Shown piece by piece: positions 6,351-6,357 of a stretch of DNA of 6,357 nt. The notes below the pieces were generated by a model. That model was given only the letters and a program-made list of their open reading frames with translations, was not told the DNA's origin and searched no databases. The stretch comes from Prolixibacteraceae bacterium. GTDB taxonomy: Bacteria > Bacteroidota > Bacteroidia > Bacteroidales > Prolixibacteraceae. Location: assembly GCA_016930735.1 (NCBI GenBank), contig JAFGGF010000252.1, forward strand, positions 1 through 6,357, written 5' to 3'. Numbering within the stretch: position 1 is the stretch's first letter; the number at the start of each line of letters is the position of its first letter. Both the position numbers and the translations under genes were made by a program.

Positions 6351-6357
6351 CAGATTG

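Overview
The window reads as a stretch of ordinary chromosome from a member of the Bacteroidota, probably a Bacteroidales/Marinilabiliales- or Cytophaga-type lineage. Three things point there. No start codon is preceded by a recognisable Shine-Dalgarno sequence. Perfect matches to the Bacteroidota -7 promoter motif TAnnTTTG lie just upstream of three genes. The gene families are also typical of the phylum: a bacterial GH3-like protein, a DUF3667 zinc-ribbon membrane protein, a short deoxynucleoside kinase, and a TyrRS with an HVGS class I signature. The DNA is AT-rich, most strongly between genes and in the last gene. The lineage call is an inference from these signs, not from a search.

Layout. 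On the minus strand, reading leftward from about 2.3 kb, are a GH3-family acyl-amido synthetase-like protein (502 aa) and then a deoxynucleoside kinase (204 aa), 65 bp apart. A divergent intergenic region of about 114 bp separates them from a plus-strand series. That series is a CvpA-family membrane protein (179 aa from the preferred ATG), a DUF3667 membrane protein (351 aa) whose start overlaps the CvpA end by 38 bp, tyrosyl-tRNA synthetase (430 aa from the preferred ATG), and a Wzz-type polysaccharide chain-length determinant (316 aa) ending 7 bp before the window edge. The first 90 bases hold no gene, only a small GC-rich hairpin and an AATATCCA direct repeat. All six genes look intact. No RNA gene, insertion sequence, CRISPR array or prophage sign was seen.

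How the genes work together. Only two pairings are suggested by the sequence. CvpA and DUF3667 overlap and are probably co-transcribed and perhaps translationally coupled. GH3 and the kinase are co-directional and could share a transcript, although the kinase has its own promoter-like element. The kinase (nucleotide salvage) and TyrRS (translation) are housekeeping enzymes. The Wzz-like gene is AT-richer than tyrS and may be the first gene of a surface-polysaccharide locus continuing to the right.

I found no convincing new system. The items most worth a second look are the corrected starts of tyrS and the CvpA gene, the out-of-frame CvpA/DUF3667 overlap, the uncharacterised GH3 and DUF3667 proteins, and the possible polysaccharide locus beyond the right edge.
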